A stretch of DNA of 9,493 bases from a bacterium (GTDB lineage Bacteria; Margulisbacteria; Marinamargulisbacteria; SXXA01): contig JAGYJO010000052.1 in assembly GCA_018402095.1 (NCBI GenBank), forward strand, positions 1 through 9,493. The letters are read 5' to 3'. Positions within the stretch are counted from its first letter, which is position 1; each line of letters opens with the position of its first letter. The notes under the pieces were generated by a model that saw only the letters and a program-made list of their open reading frames with translations, was not told the origin of the DNA and ran no database searches. The position numbers and the translations under genes were made by a program. This document shows positions 6,907 through 9,493 of this stretch, in pieces.

Positions 6907-8417
6907 TAGAGTTTTTTCTCCTCGAAAAGGTGTTTGTAATAGGCGATAGGGTCGATATCGACGTTGTCGAGACCGGGCAGTTGCTGGCGCGAACGGGATC
7001 CAAAGGGCGAAGCCCTTTGAATCTTTTTCTTCGTCGCGGCGGAGCCGCGACCCGACAAATCGTCATTCACCAATAACGGCGGATTGAACAACTGTAACGC
7101 CATGCGTTGGCAACGGATGAAGAGTTTGAGTCGGGATTTGCCTGTGAAGTTGTGTAGGATGGTTGTGTCTTGGGCGAGCATTTTTGCAGCGAGTTCGCTG
7201 TCTGCGATATCGGTGATTTGGCAACGAATGCCTTGGTTTTGCAGTTTTTTTTGCCATGCCGTTGCGCGGGTTGCTGTACGTGAATCTTGGAGAATAAGGA
7301 CGGCCATGCTGTTGCGAAACCACAGGTTGAATTGGTCGTTGGCATCGCGATAGCCACCCCCATTGAGCACCCGCTTGGCTTTGGCGATGATGTCGGCTTC
7401 TTGCAAGGCATCCGAGCAAACGGTGAGAGGGCAGGCTTCATGGGGGCAAAAATGGGGGCACTGATAGGCTTCGCGTACCAACTCATGCCGGTTGCGCCAC
7501 GGCGCCCAACGGGTGGGTTTGACGCGGCGTGTTGGGAAGATGGCGACCTGAGGCACGCCCATGGAGGCGGAAAGGTGAAAGGGGCCTGTGTCCACGCCGA
7601 TATAGAGAGACCAGCATGACAAGGCGCCGATGAGCTCTCCCAGTGTGGTATTTCCCACGAGATCCAAAACCGGAAAATCAAGTTCTTGGCGTAAAATGTC
7701 TCTGTCTGCGCGTTCTTTCGGAGAGTTTCCCGTGAAACATATGGCATAGCCGTCTTGGTGCAAGGTTTTGATGGTATGGGCAAATTTCAGGACGGAGATG
7801 GCTTTGTTGCCGCCGCCGACACCGAGGTGAAAGCCGACGATTTTCTGTTGGCCATCCCATCCTGCCTCGATGAGTTTTTGTCTGCCGGCGTCGTGTTTGT
7901 TTGGTGTGAGGGTGCTGATCAGTGGCATTTCTGGATCGAGTTTGAGTCCAAATGCTTGGAGGAGTTGAAAATTGTATTCGACCACATGTTTGGTTTGGTC
8001 AAAGGTTTTGAGGAAGCTGCCGTATTTGCGAAAAATAGGCCATAATCCGAGTTTGGCTTTGTCGCCGACTTGGTAGCGGATGCCGGCAAACACTGTGAGC
8101 CAGACTTCGGGTGTTTCGGAGTAGAAATGTACGACCGCGTCAAATGTCATTTTGCGAATTTCTTGGATATAGGCCCAATAGTTTCGCCAGCCACGGGCTT
8201 CGCCTGTGCGACATTTGTCGATGAGGATCTCATCGAAGAGGCCTGTTTCTGAGACCAAATCGTAGGTGTATTTTGAGCCTAAAAGGGTGATGTGTAGGTG
8301 TGGGTGTGCTTTCCGCAGTGCAGCGATGGCGGGGAGCGTCAGAACCATATCTCCGATAGCATCGGGTCTGACGATGAGCACCCGTCGGATGTTTTGGACG
8401 GGAATGAGGTTTGGCAT
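6906..8417 (-). CDS. Glycosyltransferase family 9 (heptosyltransferase-like) with C-terminal extension
   Basis: Residues 1-351 form a GT9 GT-B fold. The N-terminal motif is RPDAIGDMVLTLPAI (17-31), followed by a central HLGVGGGNKA (197-206), the donor-site signature GVDTGPFHLSASMGVP (274-289), and PTRWAPW followed by four cysteines (320, 324, 329, 334) typical of LPS heptosyltransferases. Such enzymes add heptose or a similar sugar to lipopolysaccharide core at the cytoplasmic face. Residues 352-503 are an extra domain I do not recognise; the family usually ends near 350. A double-hairpin repeat lies in frame within this tail (residues about 456-473, reading GRGSAATKKKIQRASPF). I chose ATG 8417 because motif 1 follows closely and a -10-like box lies nine bases upstream; an in-frame TTG at 8456 is less likely. 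The gene leads a two-gene unit with murG. Its true acceptor is not predictable. Confidence 0.87.
   Translation of the reverse strand: MPNLIPVQNIRRVLIVRPDAIGDMVLTLPAIAALRKAHPHLHITLLGSKYTYDLVSETGLFDEILIDKCRTGEARGWRNYWAYIQEIRKMTFDAVVHFYSETPEVWLTVFAGIRYQVGDKAKLGLWPIFRKYGSFLKTFDQTKHVVEYNFQLLQAFGLKLDPEMPLISTLTPNKHDAGRQKLIEAGWDGQQKIVGFHLGVGGGNKAISVLKFAHTIKTLHQDGYAICFTGNSPKERADRDILRQELDFPVLDLVGNTTLGELIGALSCWSLYIGVDTGPFHLSASMGVPQVAIFPTRRVKPTRWAPWRNRHELVREAYQCPHFCPHEACPLTVCSDALQEADIIAKAKRVLNGGGYRDANDQFNLWFRNSMAVLILQDSRTATRATAWQKKLQNQGIRCQITDIADSELAAKMLAQDTTILHNFTGKSRLKLFIRCQRMALQLFNPPLLVNDDLSGRGSAATKKKIQRASPFGSRSRQQLPGLDNVDIDPIAYYKHLFEEKKL
7001..7051. repeat. Double-hairpin palindromic element inside the glycosyltransferase gene
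   Basis: CAAAGGGC (7001-7008) pairs perfectly with GCCCTTTG (7012-7019) around a three-base loop. GTCGCGGC (7033-7040) pairs perfectly with GCCGCGAC (7044-7051), again with a three-base loop. The two stems are joined by a T-rich linker of 13 bases. The element lies wholly inside an open frame and does not break it. Its layout matches the element at 8476-8538. Confidence 0.85.
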
Positions 8418-8426
8418 AGGGGTTGC

Positions 8427-8456
8427 ATTGTAAATCCCTCCCGTAGGTAAGAGCAA
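8427..8456 (-). promoter_or_regulatory. Promoter-like site for the glycosyltransferase-murG unit
   Basis: On the minus strand TACAAT (8432-8427, five of six matches to the -10 consensus) lies nine bases before the ATG at 8417. A weak -35-like TTGCTC (8456-8451) sits 18 bases further up. The predicted transcript would start within a few bases of the ATG. Confidence 0.4.
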
Positions 8457-8475
8457 GATATAGCCCCACCCCTAA

Positions 8476-8538
8476 CCCCTCCCCCAGGAGGGGACTTTCT
8501 TTTTCTGAGGGGGAACACCGACGGTGTTCCCCCTCAGA
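8476..8538. repeat. Double-hairpin palindromic element between divergent promoters
   Basis: CCCCTCC (8476-8482) pairs with GGAGGGG (8487-8493). After the T-rich linker ACTTTCTTTT, a 17-base perfect inverted repeat (8504-8520 and 8522-8538, TCTGAGGGGGAACACCG and its complement) follows with a one-base nominal loop. The first stem plus T-run resembles a plus-strand terminator, but the neighbouring genes diverge and do not transcribe into it. A mobile palindromic repeat is the better reading. Confidence 0.8.
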
Positions 8539-8563
8539 CTCCCTGTGTTGGGCCCCACCGTGG

Positions 8564-8569
8564 TATAAC
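8564..8569 (+). promoter_or_regulatory. -10-like box for the PnuC-like gene, leaderless arrangement
   Basis: TATAAC (five of six matches) lies seven bases before the ATG at 8577, and no Shine-Dalgarno sequence is visible in between. No good -35 box is seen at 16-18 bases upstream. Confidence 0.4.
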
Positions 8570-8576
8570 AACCGTC

Positions 8577-8795
8577 ATGCTGAACTACTACGGACTAGAC
8601 TGGATCGCGATGTTACTGACCTTTGGTTCCATTTATTGGATCGGTGAGCGTCGCCGTATGGGCTTTGTGTTGGGGATGATTGGCAACCTGTTTTGGTTTG
8701 CTTTTGGCGTTTTTGCGGATAGTCCCGCGACCTTGGTGGCCAATCTTATTATATTTCTCCTCAATTTACGTGGCTATTTGAAGTGGGGTGACTAG
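8577..8795 (+). CDS. Small PnuC-like membrane protein
   Basis: The 72-residue product has three short hydrophobic helices (about 5-22, 29-46, 51-67) with a basic loop GERRRMG and a late NLRGYLKW. This is like short proteins annotated as nicotinamide mononucleotide transporter-like. Full PnuC proteins, which carry nicotinamide riboside across the inner membrane, are about 200-240 residues, so this is a third to a half of that size. It could work only as an oligomer, or do something else. The next gene begins one base after its stop, on the same strand, so the two are probably co-transcribed. Substrate unknown. Confidence 0.7.
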   Translation: MLNYYGLDWIAMLLTFGSIYWIGERRRMGFVLGMIGNLFWFAFGVFADSPATLVANLIIFLLNLRGYLKWGD

Positions 8796-8796
8796 G

Positions 8797-9493
8797 GTGT
8801 TGGCGCTATTGAGGCATCCTTATCTGTTGATCTTTGTCGCGACGGTTCTCTGGGGCTTGAGCGGGATTTATGTCAAATTCTTGGGTATCTCGGTGCTGTA
8901 TTTGGCCAGTCTTCGCACCCTTGTGCCTGTTGCTTTGATCGCCGGTTGGTTTTTCTGGCGGGGGATGTCGCTCAATTTGCGGGCCCAGCCCAAAGCCGTG
9001 TGGATAGCGTCTGCGTTGAATGCCGTTCGGACGATTTGTTACTTTGTGGGTTTTTTGAATCTGCCTATCGCTCAGGCGATTGTCTTGATGTACACATGGC
9101 CTATTTGGGTGGTGTTATTGGAGGGCTTGTTTTTTAAGGTGCCTTTTGAGCGTCGGCAGTTTGTGCTGATGCTGGTGGCATTTGTGGGGATTTTGATTGT
9201 GCAGGGTGTTGGGTTTGGGGTGCCGCTTGCGCCTCAAAGTATGATGGCCAGTGGCTTTTTGTTGGTAGCGGCATTGTCCAATGCGATTATGTTGTTGCTG
9301 TTCAGAAAGGCGCATGTGCAGCTGGGTGGTGTGCAAAAAGTATTTTATCAAAACATCATCGGGAGTGTTGTCTTTTTGCCCTTTTTGCCGATGGCGGTAT
9401 CGGTGCCTTATTGGAAAACCGGTGTTGCGGTTGCTTGTGCGGCTGTTATTGGTATTTGTGGGTATGCGTTTTTCTTTTCGGCTATGCGGCGTA
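8797..9493 (+). CDS. DMT-superfamily (EamA-type) transporter, truncated by window edge
   Basis: The frame is open from GTG 8797 to the last base, giving 232 residues. It starts with the family's usual first helix (YLLIFVATVLWGLSGIYVK), followed by at least six more hydrophobic helices. One of these reads LPIAQAIVLMYTWPIWVVLLE, the typical EamA fourth-helix region with its conserved alanine and proline positions. The inner half-repeat begins again near residue 150. EamA proteins are ten-helix inner-membrane exporters of metabolites or amino acids; the substrate is not predictable. GGGGTGA, overlapping the end of the preceding gene, can serve as ribosome-binding site for the GTG or for the TTG directly after it. 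The C-terminus lies outside the window. Confidence 0.85.
   Translation, partial: MLALLRHPYLLIFVATVLWGLSGIYVKFLGISVLYLASLRTLVPVALIAGWFFWRGMSLNLRAQPKAVWIASALNAVRTICYFVGFLNLPIAQAIVLMYTWPIWVVLLEGLFFKVPFERRQFVLMLVAFVGILIVQGVGFGVPLAPQSMMASGFLLVAALSNAIMLLLFRKAHVQLGGVQKVFYQNIIGSVVFLPFLPMAVSVPYWKTGVAVACAAVIGICGYAFFFSAMRR

Noticed and set aside
7067..7783. Long minus-strand frame of 238 codons within the glycosyltransferase gene
   Set aside because: It is in a shifted frame of the same strand, rich in Pro, Ser and Cys, and covers the GT9 donor-site motifs, so it is a shadow.
8418..8456. TTG start at 8456 for the glycosyltransferase
   Set aside because: The extra 13 residues have no family counterpart, and the -10-like box lies inside them.
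8504..8538. 17-base hairpin as an intrinsic terminator
   Set aside because: No T-run follows it on either strand, and the flanking genes are divergent.
1..9493. CRISPR array, tRNA or rRNA gene
   Set aside because: No regularly spaced short repeats and no tRNA- or rRNA-like segments were recognised on either strand by reading.

Overview
The window comes from a Gram-negative-type bacterium: it carries a MurG, a family-9 (heptosyltransferase-like) glycosyltransferase and a LuxR-type regulator. I cannot name the lineage. Bases 418-3675 look more AT-rich than 5872-8417 (two hand-counted 60-base lines in the terpene synthase gene gave about 40-43% G+C, and the murG region is mostly higher). With the IS remnant and a long direct repeat, this marks the left half as an accessory region and the right half as cell-envelope and transport genes.

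Left half (1-5659). The window opens inside the 3' end of a LuxR-family regulator gene. After a short gap with a promoter come three same-strand, tightly packed genes. They are an AAA-ATPase-like/PD-(D/E)XK protein (418-1977), a divergent class I terpene cyclase (1988-3235), and the N-terminal membrane half of a sensor-regulator (3248-3675, frameshifted). That third gene is cut by a decayed IS630-type element on the minus strand (about 3676-4735). Its C-terminal half (last transmembrane helix, coiled coil, GAF-like region, LuxR helix-turn-helix) resumes at 4717-5646. The last 349 bases of this regulator are a near-copy (8 mismatches) of bases 1-349, so the whole module is flanked by direct repeats of regulator 3' ends.

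Right half (5647-9493). A 225-base intergenic stretch with repeat-like hairpins separates the regulator from two convergent minus-strand genes. These are a family-9 glycosyltransferase with a long C-terminal extension (6906-8417) and murG (5872-6906), which overlap by one base and are probably translationally coupled. Divergent to them are a 72-residue PnuC-like membrane protein (8577-8795) and a DMT/EamA transporter (8797 to the window edge), separated by one base.

The most interesting observations are three. (1) The terpene synthase has all class I landmarks at the right spacing but with substituted metal-binding residues, and sits in an apparent operon with its own membrane-bound LuxR regulator. 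(2) A double-hairpin repeat is inserted in frame inside the glycosyltransferase gene, and a second element of the same layout lies between the divergent promoters. (3) Three start codons have a -10-like box 6-9 bases upstream, which suggests leaderless transcription.
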